Part shown: positions 34,038-42,582 of the stretch, in pieces | Position numbering within the stretch: the first letter of the stretch is position 1 | Layout of the letters: every line of letters starts with the position of its first letter | DNA from: DASQHY01 sp035602605 | GTDB lineage: Bacteria; Acidobacteriota; Terriglobia; Acidiferrales; UBA7541 | NCBI GenBank assembly: GCA_035602605.1 | Contig: DATNLZ010000068.1 | Span: forward strand, 62,001 to 126,000 | Length of the DNA: 64,000 nucleotides | Reading direction: 5' to 3' | Made by a program: the position numbers and the translations under genes | Notes under the pieces: generated by a model | What the model saw: the letters and a program-made list of their open reading frames with translations, nothing else | The model's database searches: none | What the model was told of the DNA's origin: nothing

Positions 34038-34072
34038 GGACAAGACCGGACACTACGGGACATCTCTGGACA
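34038..34072 (+). repeat. Four GGACA repeats in exact 10-bp phase
   Basis: GGACA begins at 34038, 34048, 34058 and 34068. The constant helical phase beside a tRNA 3' end resembles arm-type or iteron-like protein binding sites of an integrative element, but this is inference. Confidence 0.45.
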
Positions 34073-34164
34073 GAAAAAAGGCTCCAATCGTCAACACTGT
34101 CAACAGTAGTAGAGCAGGCGAAGCCATTTGCGGCTAGGCGCGGGTCTGGTATATTTGCGCCGCA

Positions 34165-34365
34165 ATGAATACCACACCACACAACCCACTGATTGAGAGG
34201 CGCAAAGCAGCGGCAGAAACCTTGAACCGTAGACGGCGCACGGCAGCCGACTTTGCCGCAAAACTTGCAGGTGACCGACGGGCGTATCTGGATCTACGAT
34301 GTGTCGGTGCCGATGCCATCCACTTGCGGAAGTCAAGCGCTTTTCAAGTGCTCGCTCTCCCCTAG
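34165..34365 (+). CDS. Small hypothetical protein near tRNA-Leu
   Basis: 66 residues, basic and helical at the start (LIERRKAAAETLNRRRRTAAD). No ribosome binding site of quality and no known family. It may be a leftover of an integrated element next to tRNA-Leu. The flanks (34073-34164 and 34366-34525) show no other gene. Confidence 0.3.
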   Translation: MNTTPHNPLIERRKAAAETLNRRRRTAADFAAKLAGDRRAYLDLRCVGADAIHLRKSSAFQVLALP

Positions 34366-34525
34366 ACTCCGACCCATCGGATAATGTATATGAACTGAGA
34401 AAAAGACAGGGACCGTCGGCCCGAGTGCACAAAGATTTTCGTCCTCCAATTTGAATGATTGCTAGTTGCTTGGAATGGATTGGCCGCCGGCTTCTCGGAA
34501 ATTCAGCTTGTGGGAGGGAATCGAA

Positions 34526-36073
34526 ATGCGGCAACGCTCTGATGCGTCGCTTTGGGTATGCAAGCTTCTTCTTACGGCTGTCGTTTCAATATTCCTTGTA
34601 ACGGCACTCACCGCGCAGACCGATATCACTGGCTTCTGGGTATTTCGCGTGCCCACTGGCGATGGCAACTTTCGCGAGTCGTTCTTTGACTTGAAGCAGA
34701 ACGGAGAAACCGTAACCGGGAAAGCTTTATTGGGTTCCCGCGAAGTGCCAATCAGCGAGGGGACCTTCGGCAACAGCGCTCTTCACTTCGTGCTTGCGTT
34801 TGGGAACCCGCCGCAATCCCGCCGGGTCGTTTACGACGGAGCTATTGAAGGCGACAAAATTTCCTTAACATCGCAAAGCCCCGGCCGTGACCCGGTGAAG
34901 GGAACTCTGGAGCGCAGCAAGCCAGAGGCGGCCTTACCCCCGGCTCGGCTGCCCTTGCCGGAATTGCATGATGTTGTCGATAACGGCTTGGCGCGCACGC
35001 CTCCGATGGGCTGGAACAGTTGGAATAAGTTCGCCGGAAAAATTGACGATGGTTCGGTCCGGGGTATGGCCGATGCCATGGCATCCAGTGGAATGAAAAA
35101 AGCCGGCTACATCTACGTCAATATCGACGACACCTGGGAGGGCCCGCGGGACTCCAATGGCAACATGACCACCAACCGCAAATTTCCTGACATGAAGGCG
35201 CTGGCCGACTACGTCCATTCAAAAGGGTTGAAGATCGGCATCTATTCCTCGCCCGGTCCTAAAACGTGCGCCGGTTACGAGGGCAGCTATGGCCATGAAG
35301 AGCAAGATGCCAAGACCTTTGCCGCATGGGGCTTTGATTATTTGAAATATGATTGGTGCAGCGCATCTCGCATCTACAAAGACGAAGAAATGCAACCGGC
35401 CTATCAGAAGATGGGCGATGCGCTGCTTCATACCGGCCGCCCGATTGTCTACAGCCTCTGTCAATACGGCAAGAATGATGTATGGAAGTGGGGCAGCAAG
35501 GTCGGCGGGAATCTTTGGCGCACCACCGGTGACATTAGTGATAATTGGAAATCGATGTCGACCATTGGATTCCGCCAATTTGACATCGCGTCGTTCATCC
35601 GGCCCGGCCACTGGAACGATCCGGACATGCTCGAGATCGGCAATGGCGGCATGACCAACGATGAGTATCGAACGCACATGAGTCTGTGGTCACTGCTCGC
35701 CGCACCGCTTCTGGCCGGCAACGATCTGCGCACCATGACAGACGAAATCAAGGCGATCCTCACCAACGACGAAGTGGTTGCCGTTGACCAGGACCCCGAC
35801 GGCAAGCCGGTGAAACTCATTTCCGAGCCTAACGCAGTCGGCGTCGTGCTCGCGCGCCCCTTGCGTGGCGGATCCGTTGCCATCGGTCTCTTCAATCTAT
35901 CTGATCAGCCACAACCGGTAACGATTAAGTGGAGCGCTGCCGGTTTGGGCGGCAAGAAGTTACGCGCGCGCGACTTGTGGAAGCTTACGGATGTAAAACT
36001 CTCGGGCGAAAGCTACACGGAGACAGTGCCTAGTCACGCCGTCGCCATGCTAAAGGTTTTCTCAGGTCGCTAG
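34526..36073 (+). CDS. GH27-family alpha-galactosidase, secreted
   Basis: 515 residues from ATG 34526, with GGGAGGG 6-7 nt upstream. Signal peptide to about residue 31, then an extra N-terminal beta domain (TDITGFWVFRVPTGDGNF...) before the GH27 barrel that begins ARTPPMGWNSWNKF. Catalytic nucleophile Asp lies in YLKYDWC and the acid/base Asp in RPGHWNDPDMLEIG. The C-terminal beta domain follows. It should hydrolyse alpha-galactosides of plant polysaccharides and oligosaccharides. It stands alone. Confidence 0.92.
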   Translation: MRQRSDASLWVCKLLLTAVVSIFLVTALTAQTDITGFWVFRVPTGDGNFRESFFDLKQNGETVTGKALLGSREVPISEGTFGNSALHFVLAFGNPPQSRRVVYDGAIEGDKISLTSQSPGRDPVKGTLERSKPEAALPPARLPLPELHDVVDNGLARTPPMGWNSWNKFAGKIDDGSVRGMADAMASSGMKKAGYIYVNIDDTWEGPRDSNGNMTTNRKFPDMKALADYVHSKGLKIGIYSSPGPKTCAGYEGSYGHEEQDAKTFAAWGFDYLKYDWCSASRIYKDEEMQPAYQKMGDALLHTGRPIVYSLCQYGKNDVWKWGSKVGGNLWRTTGDISDNWKSMSTIGFRQFDIASFIRPGHWNDPDMLEIGNGGMTNDEYRTHMSLWSLLAAPLLAGNDLRTMTDEIKAILTNDEVVAVDQDPDGKPVKLISEPNAVGVVLARPLRGGSVAIGLFNLSDQPQPVTIKWSAAGLGGKKLRARDLWKLTDVKLSGESYTETVPSHAVAMLKVFSGR

Positions 36074-36428
36074 CGAACCCAGATACTTGTACGCAGCTCG
36101 ATTCTGCCGATGCTTTCTTTCGATGCGGGCGATTGTGCTCGGACCCTTGCTGCCGTTTTTTCTTGACTGCTGTCTGGCGCCGAGAAGCAGTCACTTCGGA
36201 TTGAATTCCCGCAAGACTTCAATGAATTAAGGGAGGCTTAAGTTCAAGAGATAGCCTCCAACCGGGTATTGTTGTGCGATGCTTCTTGAATTTTCACTTT
36301 GGATGTATATGATGTAGCACTTCGGGGATGTTGTTGATTGACCGGGCTATTCGAGCAGCTTCAGACCAGTTGCGGTTGTAGGCTCGGTTGTGCCGAAGCA
36401 GTTTGTGTTGTAAAAAGTTTGTGGGGAG
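36074..36428. other. Intergenic region before the cytochrome oxidase operon
   Basis: About 355 bp without a gene. It contains the candidate promoter below and a leader of about 110 nt. No RNA gene recognised. Confidence 0.45.
36286..36313 (+). promoter_or_regulatory. Candidate promoter of the cytochrome oxidase operon
   Basis: TTGAAT (36286-36291), 16-bp spacer, TATGAT (36308-36313). A start near 36320 would leave a leader of about 109 nt before coxB. Confidence 0.45.
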
Positions 36429-37277
36429 ATGATGCCAAGAGAAAGATCGGGTGCAAGCTCGACAAGTTCATCAACGACCACAGCGGCTTTACTTGCTCTG
36501 TTGCTTGTAGCGCTCGTCGTTGTCAGTGTCTTTTTTTTCGCGAAAAAAACTTGGTGGTTCCCGCCGGCGATTACCGCATTTGGCCACGAAGTGGATGCGC
36601 AGTTTATGCGTACGCTCGTGATTGTTGGTGTCGTGTTCGTGCTTTCGCAACTCGCGCTGGCATACGCCGTATTCCGGTTTCGTGATCGTGGCCAACGCGC
36701 GACTCATAATGAAGGCAATCAGACGATGGAAGTCTTGTGGACGTTGGCGACGATCGTCCTTTTCGTGGGACTCGGCGTAATGGCTCGCAACGCTTGGGCT
36801 GAGGTTCACTTCCGCCCCGCTGCACCGGACGCGATCCAGATCGAGGTAACCGGACAGCAGTTCGCTTGGAATTTTCGTTATTCCGGCGCCGATGGAAAAT
36901 TTGGGCGGTTGAATCCGAAATTGGTGAATGCGTCGGGTGGAAATCCGTTAGGACTAGACCCGGCGGATCCGGATAGTAAAGATGATCTGGTGGTTCCAGT
37001 CATGGCGGTTCCGGTGAACAGGGAAGTGGAGCTACTCGTGCGCTCACAGGATGTTACCCATAGTTTCTTTGTGCGCGAACTCCGACTAAAACAGGATGCC
37101 GTGCCGGGAATGATTATTCGCGTGCACTTTACCGCTACGGAGCCTGGTTCGTATGAAATTCCATGCGCAGAACTCTGCGGGCTGGGGCACTACCGAATGC
37201 ACAGTACGCTGACGGTGATGAGCGACGCGGACTATCAAAAATGGCTTAAGGAACAAGCGGCCGCGAACGCGCCGTAG
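36429..37277 (+). CDS. coxB: Cytochrome c oxidase subunit II
   Basis: 282 residues with three hydrophobic segments (about 19-38, 61-83, 101-119; the first may be a leader) and a periplasmic cupredoxin domain. The CuA ligands are complete: H211 in DVTHSF, and C246, E248, C250, H254, M257 in CAELCGLGHYRM. It receives electrons from cytochrome c and passes them to subunit I. No fused cytochrome c domain. First gene of a six-gene operon. The start is the first of two Met codons. Confidence 0.95.
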   Translation: MMPRERSGASSTSSSTTTAALLALLLVALVVVSVFFFAKKTWWFPPAITAFGHEVDAQFMRTLVIVGVVFVLSQLALAYAVFRFRDRGQRATHNEGNQTMEVLWTLATIVLFVGLGVMARNAWAEVHFRPAAPDAIQIEVTGQQFAWNFRYSGADGKFGRLNPKLVNASGGNPLGLDPADPDSKDDLVVPVMAVPVNREVELLVRSQDVTHSFFVRELRLKQDAVPGMIIRVHFTATEPGSYEIPCAELCGLGHYRMHSTLTVMSDADYQKWLKEQAAANAP

Positions 37278-37339
37278 CCATGTTGACAGAAGTTTCATAA
37301 CGACGATCTTGAATTTGGAACGATTTAGGGGGAGCCTGA

Positions 37340-39100
37340 ATGGTGACGCATGACAGCGAAGGCGCGCACGCACACGCCGCGCCCACCGGTTTCATCCGCA
37401 AATACATTTTCAGCCTGGATCACAAAGTCATCGGCATTCAGTACTGGCTACTGGCCTTGTTCTCGGTATTTGTGGGGATGTTTCTCTCGGTGATGATGCG
37501 GATCCATCTTGTTTGGCCCAACGCGCATATTCCCTTTGTGGAAAATAACCAGCTCACTCCGGAGCAATACTTGGCGCTCCTGACAATGCACGGCAGCATC
37601 ATGGTGTTCATGGTGCTGACAACGGCGCCGCAATCAGGTTTTGGGAATTACATATTGCCTATTCAAATCGGGGCTGCGGACATGGCGTTCCCGGTGTTGA
37701 ACATGCTGTCGTTCTGGACGACCTTCCTTTCACTGGTGGTAATGATTTCGGCGTTTTTTGTTACCGGTGGCGCGCCGATCTCCGGGTGGACCGCTTATCC
37801 CCCCTTAAGCGCGCTTGACGCTATTGCCGGGCCAGGGCAAGGGGCCGGACAAACACTTTGGGTGATCGGAGTAGCCATTTTCTGCGGCGCGTCGCTGATG
37901 GGTGCGCTCAACTTCATCACCACGATTATCGATTTGCGCGCCAAGGGCATGTCGTTGATGCGAATGCCGCTCACTTGCTGGGCTTGGTTCGTAACCGCCA
38001 TCCTGGGCTTGCTCGCATTCGGTGTTCTTCTTGCGGCGTGCCTCTTGCTGCTGCTCGACCGGACTGCTGGAACAAGCTTTTTTATTCCAGGGGGTCTGGT
38101 GGTAAGCGATAAAATCATCGATCACAAAGGCGGCTCGCCTCTTCTGTGGCAGCACCTGTTTTGGTTCTTTGGACATCCTGAGGTTTACATCGCCATCCTG
38201 CCAGGTATGGGCGTCGCATCGCACATCCTGTCAACGTTTTCGCGAAAGCCCGTTTTTGGATATCGTGCGATGGTTCATGCCATCTGTGCGATTGGATTCC
38301 TTGGATTCTGCGTCTGGGGCCACCACATGTTTGTCAGCGGCATGAGTCCCTACTCAGCATTCGCGTTCTCACTTTTGACGATGTCCATTGGGGTTCCCTC
38401 GGCAATTAAGACGTTTAACTGGTTGGGGACAATCTGGAATGGAAAGATTCAATTCACCTGTTCGATGCTCTTCGCGCTGGGATTTGTCTCGCTATTTGTT
38501 TCCGGTGGAGTTACGGGACTGTTTCTTGCGCAGCCTTCGATTGATCTTTTCTTCCATGACACGTACTTTGTGGTCGGGCATTTCCACTTGATTATGGGAG
38601 TGGCCGCCATCTTCGGGATTTTCGCCGCTACTTATTTCTGGTTCCCGAAAATGTTTGGGCGGCACTTAAACGAAGGTGCGGGCAAGCTTCATTTTTGGCT
38701 GACATTTGTGGGCGTGTACGCGATCTTTTTGCCGACGCACTGGCTGGGAATGGTGGGGCATCCGCGACGGTACGCCGATTTAAGCGGTGCCACTTTCTTG
38801 TACCCGTTGATTCCCGTGCAGAAATTTATCTCCATCGCGGCGTTCATCACGATAGGCTCGCAGTTTATCTTCCTCTTTAACTTCCTGTGGAGTGTGAAGA
38901 AAGGGATGAAGGCTACCGATAATCCGTGGCACGCGACTACACTGGAATGGTCCATTCCATCGCCGCCTCCGCACGATAATTTCGGCGGCCACATCCCGGT
39001 CGTGTATCACGGCCCTTATGAATTCAGCGTACCCGGCTACGCGGACGATTATGTCCCGCAACATCTTGCGCCGGAACATGTAGCTAAAAACAAGTCATGA
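37340..39100 (+). CDS. coxA: Cytochrome c oxidase subunit I (aa3 type, A1-like)
   Basis: 586 residues, about twelve helices. Heme a ligand H84 (MHGS) and H416; heme a3 ligand H414 (HFHLIMG); CuB ligands H279, H328, H329; the cross-linked Tyr Y283 and proton-gate Glu E281 in GHPEVY, characteristic of the A1 subtype. K-channel Lys K357 (SAIKTFNW) and D-channel Asp D114 with N121 are kept, although the next position (usually Asn) is Met. It reduces oxygen to water and pumps protons. GGGGGAG lies upstream of the GTG-adjacent ATG. Confidence 0.97.
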   Translation: MVTHDSEGAHAHAAPTGFIRKYIFSLDHKVIGIQYWLLALFSVFVGMFLSVMMRIHLVWPNAHIPFVENNQLTPEQYLALLTMHGSIMVFMVLTTAPQSGFGNYILPIQIGAADMAFPVLNMLSFWTTFLSLVVMISAFFVTGGAPISGWTAYPPLSALDAIAGPGQGAGQTLWVIGVAIFCGASLMGALNFITTIIDLRAKGMSLMRMPLTCWAWFVTAILGLLAFGVLLAACLLLLLDRTAGTSFFIPGGLVVSDKIIDHKGGSPLLWQHLFWFFGHPEVYIAILPGMGVASHILSTFSRKPVFGYRAMVHAICAIGFLGFCVWGHHMFVSGMSPYSAFAFSLLTMSIGVPSAIKTFNWLGTIWNGKIQFTCSMLFALGFVSLFVSGGVTGLFLAQPSIDLFFHDTYFVVGHFHLIMGVAAIFGIFAATYFWFPKMFGRHLNEGAGKLHFWLTFVGVYAIFLPTHWLGMVGHPRRYADLSGATFLYPLIPVQKFISIAAFITIGSQFIFLFNFLWSVKKGMKATDNPWHATTLEWSIPSPPPHDNFGGHIPVVYHGPYEFSVPGYADDYVPQHLAPEHVAKNKS

Positions 39101-39149
39101 TACGGACAGAGAAATAAGATAGGCAGGAAACCTGAGGAAGACCAACAGA

Positions 39150-39812
39150 ATGAATTCAATGAGCGACAGCGCGATTCTCGATGAAATTGAAATCATCGAC
39201 AGCGGTAAAGGCAGCGGCGTCCCGCCGCGCGACGGCGGTGACGACGATAGCGGCAACAGCGGCCGCCGAAGTCCGTTTTCTTCGCGTAGATATTTCACCG
39301 GAATTTCGCTAGGCCTTGTGGCTATCGTGATGTTTTTTATGGCGCTCACGAGCGCCTACATTGTGCGCAAAGGCCTTGGCGGCGATTGGCGGCCGGTCCG
39401 GCTTCCATCGCTCCTCTGGGTTAACACGGTTGTGCTTCTTGCCAGCAGCCTGACGATTGAGGTTGCGCGACGCCGTGCGGCCGCGAGGCTAGAAAGTTTT
39501 CGCCGTTGGTGGGCGTTAACAACGGTGCTGGGAGTGGCTTTTCTGGTGGGGCAGGTGATCGCCTGGCGCCAACTGGTTCTCGCCGGGTTTTATCTCAAGT
39601 CCAATCCAGCAAACAGTTTTTTTTATATGTTGACGGCGTCGCACGGCGTGCATCTGGCAGGGGGTATCATCGCGCTGCTGTATGTTGGATTCAGGGTGTG
39701 GGAGCGCGCTCGGATTACGCGTGATGCGGCCGCGGAACTGGCCTCGATTTATTGGCATTTTATGGACGGGCTGTGGGTCTTCCTGCTGATACTTCTCAAC
39801 TTGGGACGGTGA
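39150..39812 (+). CDS. coxC: Cytochrome c oxidase subunit III, first paralogue
   Basis: 220 residues: an acidic Gly-rich N-terminus, then five membrane helices, with TSAYIVRKG in helix 1, a conserved helix pair AWRQLVLAGFYLKSNPANSFFYMLTASHGVHL and WHFMDGLWVFLLILL at the end, the COX3 signature. Small for subunit III, as in bacteria where it is split or shortened. It is followed 3 bp later by a second subunit III-type gene; both may be in the complex or one replaces the other. Confidence 0.85.
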   Translation: MNSMSDSAILDEIEIIDSGKGSGVPPRDGGDDDSGNSGRRSPFSSRRYFTGISLGLVAIVMFFMALTSAYIVRKGLGGDWRPVRLPSLLWVNTVVLLASSLTIEVARRRAAARLESFRRWWALTTVLGVAFLVGQVIAWRQLVLAGFYLKSNPANSFFYMLTASHGVHLAGGIIALLYVGFRVWERARITRDAAAELASIYWHFMDGLWVFLLILLNLGR

Positions 39813-39815
39813 AAC

Positions 39816-40445
39816 GTGCATAAGTCAAAGCAGGACACCGCGAACTCTTCGGTATGGTCGGGTGGCGCGGCGCCCTTTGCGATGGGTTCGAAGAAGCTGG
39901 GTATGTGGCTGTTCATTATTTCAGATGCGCTCACTTTTTCCGTGCTTCTTCTGGCCTACAGCTACCTGCGGCTGGCAAACGCTGACTGGCCCAAGCCCTT
40001 TCCGTTTTCGCCGTCGATTATTTTTTCAACGGGCATGACGATTGTTCTTCTGGCCAGCAGTTTGACGATGGTGATGGCCGTGGCGGCAGCTTCGCGAGGC
40101 GACCGCGGCAGAACGGTGAAGTGGATTCTCGCAACGATGCTGGGAGGTGCGGCGTTCATCGGCCTGCATCTCACGGAATGGCTGCACTTGATTGAAGAGG
40201 GGGTGCGGCCCTTCTCGAATCCTTGGGGCTCGCCTCTATTTGGCGCCGTCTTTTTTGGTGTGACCGGACTGCACATGACGCACGTGGCCATCGGGGTGAT
40301 TTATCTGGGGATTATCACTGCGGGCTTTGGGCGCGGGAAATTCTCGGCGGAAGACGTGGAAGTCAGCGGGCTCTACTGGCACTTTGTCGACTTGGTGTGG
40401 ATGTTTGTTTTTCCGCTCGTGTATTTGATGTCGGTGAAATATTGA
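39816..40445 (+). CDS. Cytochrome c oxidase subunit III, second paralogue
   Basis: 209 residues from GTG 39816. Five helices; the conserved COX3 elements are the start MGSKKLGMWLFIISDALTFSVLL, AAFIGLHLTEWLHLI (the Glu typical of helix III), TGLHMTHVAIGVIYL and YWHFVDLVWMFVFPLVYLM. Sequence is only distantly related to the preceding gene, so the duplication is old or functional. 3-bp spacing indicates tight co-expression. Confidence 0.85.
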   Translation: MHKSKQDTANSSVWSGGAAPFAMGSKKLGMWLFIISDALTFSVLLLAYSYLRLANADWPKPFPFSPSIIFSTGMTIVLLASSLTMVMAVAAASRGDRGRTVKWILATMLGGAAFIGLHLTEWLHLIEEGVRPFSNPWGSPLFGAVFFGVTGLHMTHVAIGVIYLGIITAGFGRGKFSAEDVEVSGLYWHFVDLVWMFVFPLVYLMSVKY

Positions 40446-40485
40446 TGGCTGGAGATGCTAGGCAAGCCTGGGAGACCAAGAGACG

Positions 40486-40809
40486 ATGAGTTCACACGCA
40501 AACGCTGCTGACGCGCACGTTTCGCCGACGGCAAAACTTTTTATAATGGTCTGGGTCGGGCTCGTTGCGATCACGGGGATCGAAGTCTTGCTTGCGTACA
40601 AGCAGGTACCGCCGGGAATCATGCTCACGGTCCTTGTAGGGCTTTCACTGCTTAAGGCCGCTATGATCATGGCCTATTTTATGCACCTCAAGTATGAGAA
40701 GTTCGCTCTGGTGCTCTGGCTGGTCCCGGCCTTTATGTTTTGCGTGATGATGATTTGCATTTTCTTTTTTCCGGATAGCTTGCGGCTGGGCAATCCGTCA
40801 TTTCACTGA
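40486..40809 (+). CDS. Cytochrome c oxidase subunit IV-type protein (CtaF-like)
   Basis: 107 residues with three helices (about 18-36, 45-65, 75-95). The KAAMIMAYFMHLKYE motif is the conserved centre of prokaryotic subunit IV. It probably stabilises the oxidase. Fifth in the operon. Confidence 0.82.
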   Translation: MSSHANAADAHVSPTAKLFIMVWVGLVAITGIEVLLAYKQVPPGIMLTVLVGLSLLKAAMIMAYFMHLKYEKFALVLWLVPAFMFCVMMICIFFFPDSLRLGNPSFH

Positions 40810-40852
40810 CAAGAGAAATAGACTAGAATTAAGAGGATGGGTTGGGATTAAG

Positions 40853-41077
40853 ATGACACGACGCCTAGCTTCCATGGTAATTGCTTTGAGTATGCTGATC
40901 GCTGCTCCGTCGGTATGGGGCCAAGGGTGCGCGATGTGTTACACAGCGGCCTCGGCAGCCGGCAAAGCCGCGGCACGGGCCCTCGATTCGGGTATTCTGA
41001 TTTTGTTGATTCCGACGCTGGTGATGTTTGTCGGGGTGCTCGTGTTTGCCGTGCGTCGGGCTAACTCCGCAGGGTGA
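40853..41077 (+). CDS. Small membrane protein with a CxMC motif, last in the oxidase operon
   Basis: 74 residues: signal-like leader ending VWGQ, then GCAMCYTAAS, then one membrane helix (about 45-66). The CxxC-like pair just outside the membrane suggests a metal- or heme-related or redox role, for example in copper delivery to the oxidase, but it is not a known chaperone family. Position at the end of the cox operon supports a link to oxidase. Confidence 0.6.
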   Translation: MTRRLASMVIALSMLIAAPSVWGQGCAMCYTAASAAGKAAARALDSGILILLIPTLVMFVGVLVFAVRRANSAG

Positions 41078-41219
41078 GCGCATCTCCTTCGAATCAACTC
41101 GTAATTCATTCCCTAACTTCGGGGCTGAACAACCATAATAGCGGGCCATGGCACAACTTAATTACGAGAAAGTCCGGGTGAGGACTCGCATGTGCGCACC
41201 GGGTAGTTGCGTTTCGTAG

Positions 41220-41807
41220 TTATTTCTGCCCGTCTTTCTTTGGCATCTTGGTGCAGACCGCGATCGCCGTGGTCGGGTCGACAGCACTGTTATCGAATTC
41301 GACGTGTTGGATGCGACCTTGTCTATCCACCACAATCGTCGTGCGCCGGGCCCAATTATATGTTTCATTTTTCAGATCGTATATCTTGAGGATGCCGTAC
41401 GCGGTGAGCACTTTGCGATTCATATCGCTCAGTAAAGGGAACGTCACACCGATTTGCTTGGCGAAGGCCTTATTAGCCGGGGGACTGTCAATACTAATTC
41501 CGAGGACTTCCGTGTCCGACGTGTCGATCTTTCCTTTGGCTATACCATCCTGGTACGCCTGAAGCTCTTTGGTTCAACCACCGGTGAACGCCAATACATA
41601 AAACGCGAGAATCACGTTTTTCTTTCCGCGATAATCGCTAAGCTTCACCGTTGCGTCCTGGTTGCTTGGCAACGTGAAATCAGGAGCTTCATCGCCGACC
41701 TTGAGGGTGGTCTGCGCGATTTTGCCTTGCGCACGTGCGGGCGTGAGAGGTACGGGCACTGAGGATAACAGCAAAAGAAAATTGCTTAATAGCGCGACTC
41801 GTTTCAT
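41220..41807 (-). CDS. Probable selenocysteine-containing peroxiredoxin (in-frame TGA at the catalytic site)
   Basis: Reading from ATG 41807 (AGGGGAG 9 nt upstream, a perfect TATAAT -10 at 41842-41847 on the minus strand) gives a signal peptide ending PARAQ, then VGDEAPDFTLPS and FYVLAFTGG, at which an in-frame TGA (41574-41576) occurs, followed without any further stop by TKELQAYQDG, VLGISIDS, GVTFPLLSD and NWARRTTIVVDRQGRI, to the stop at 41220. Together this is 195 residues of a peroxiredoxin in which residue 78 is the peroxidatic position (TxxC becomes TxxU, T75 to U78). The only Cys is C185 near the end. A stem-loop after the TGA supports selenocysteine insertion. A sequencing error or pseudogene (Cys codon to TGA) is the alternative. 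Predicted periplasmic reduction of hydroperoxides. Confidence 0.8.
41540..41561 (-). promoter_or_regulatory. Candidate bacterial SECIS element downstream of the TGA
   Basis: Beginning 15 nt after the TGA on the minus strand, GGC pairs with GCC and, beyond a small internal loop, UACC pairs with GGUA, leaving an apical loop AGGAU. A GG in the apical loop about 24 nt after the UGA is the classic bacterial SECIS layout recognised by SelB. The hairpin lies within the coding sequence. Confidence 0.65.
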
Positions 41808-42000
41808 ATCTCTAATCTCCCCTTTAGGTTACCGCAGGCGAATTATACGCCACCGCTGTCAGAGGTGCTCAGAATTTAGAGAGAGCACTCATCAAATAGT
41901 GGTTCCGTCGGTTAGTTAGCAAACTGGGCCGTCGGTTGCGTACAGGGACAAAAATGGAATGCGCGACGCGACTGATTAGATTTCTCGGCAGTAAACGAAA

Positions 42001-42261
42001 CTAGCGAAGGCGCCCTGGAGGGTCGGCGGGTTCGGGGGCATAAGGAGTTGGGGAACGGGTTCCCGATGTATTGGGAGTAACCTTGGAAGGGGACGGATTG
42101 GAAATCCCAACGCCCTTGTTCAAGTCGAAGTGCTCTTTGGCGCAACGCGGGCAGTAACCCTTGCCGGTATCTTCGTCGCGCTGATTGGCGAGTTCGTAGC
42201 AGTCACAGACGCAATCGCAGTAACCGGTTTCCGACGCTGTTTTGATTGGTACCAGGGCCAT
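42001..42261 (-). CDS. Small cysteine-cluster (zinc-ribbon-like) protein
   Basis: 86 residues from ATG 42261 with GAGGAA 6 nt upstream. The N-terminal half holds six cysteines: YCDCVCDCYELAN and GYCPRCAKEH, likely a zinc or other metal site. The tail is Pro/Ser-rich and disordered. I do not know the family. The frame before this start is open but has no site. Confidence 0.55.
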   Translation of the reverse strand: MALVPIKTASETGYCDCVCDCYELANQRDEDTGKGYCPRCAKEHFDLNKGVGISNPSPSKVTPNTSGTRSPTPYAPEPADPPGRLR

Positions 42262-42582
42262 TGGTAATTCCTCGAACACTGAATATACGTTTGTGGGATT
42301 TTTTCTGCAAGGGTGCATGTTGACAGTGCGTTTGTCGGCGGCACGGACTCGAAGGGCTTGCTCGATTGGCGAGACGGGGTCACGTACAGGATCGAAAAGC
42401 GAGCAATGCTGCAGGCGCTCCCCTTGGACTGCGCGACCCGACGTGCGTTTTAGGCATACGAGCAAAGCGCCGTATCGCATTGCTCAGAATGGCCGACGGT
42501 GGCACGTTCGGAACGGCTAACGATGGAAAGCTCGAAAAGAGCAACGGTATAACAGGCGCAGCCCTCGCAGCGCTAAAGTGGG

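Noticed and set aside
33946..34137. Open frame starting inside tRNA-Leu
   Set aside because: It overlaps the tRNA and the hairpin and has no ribosome site.
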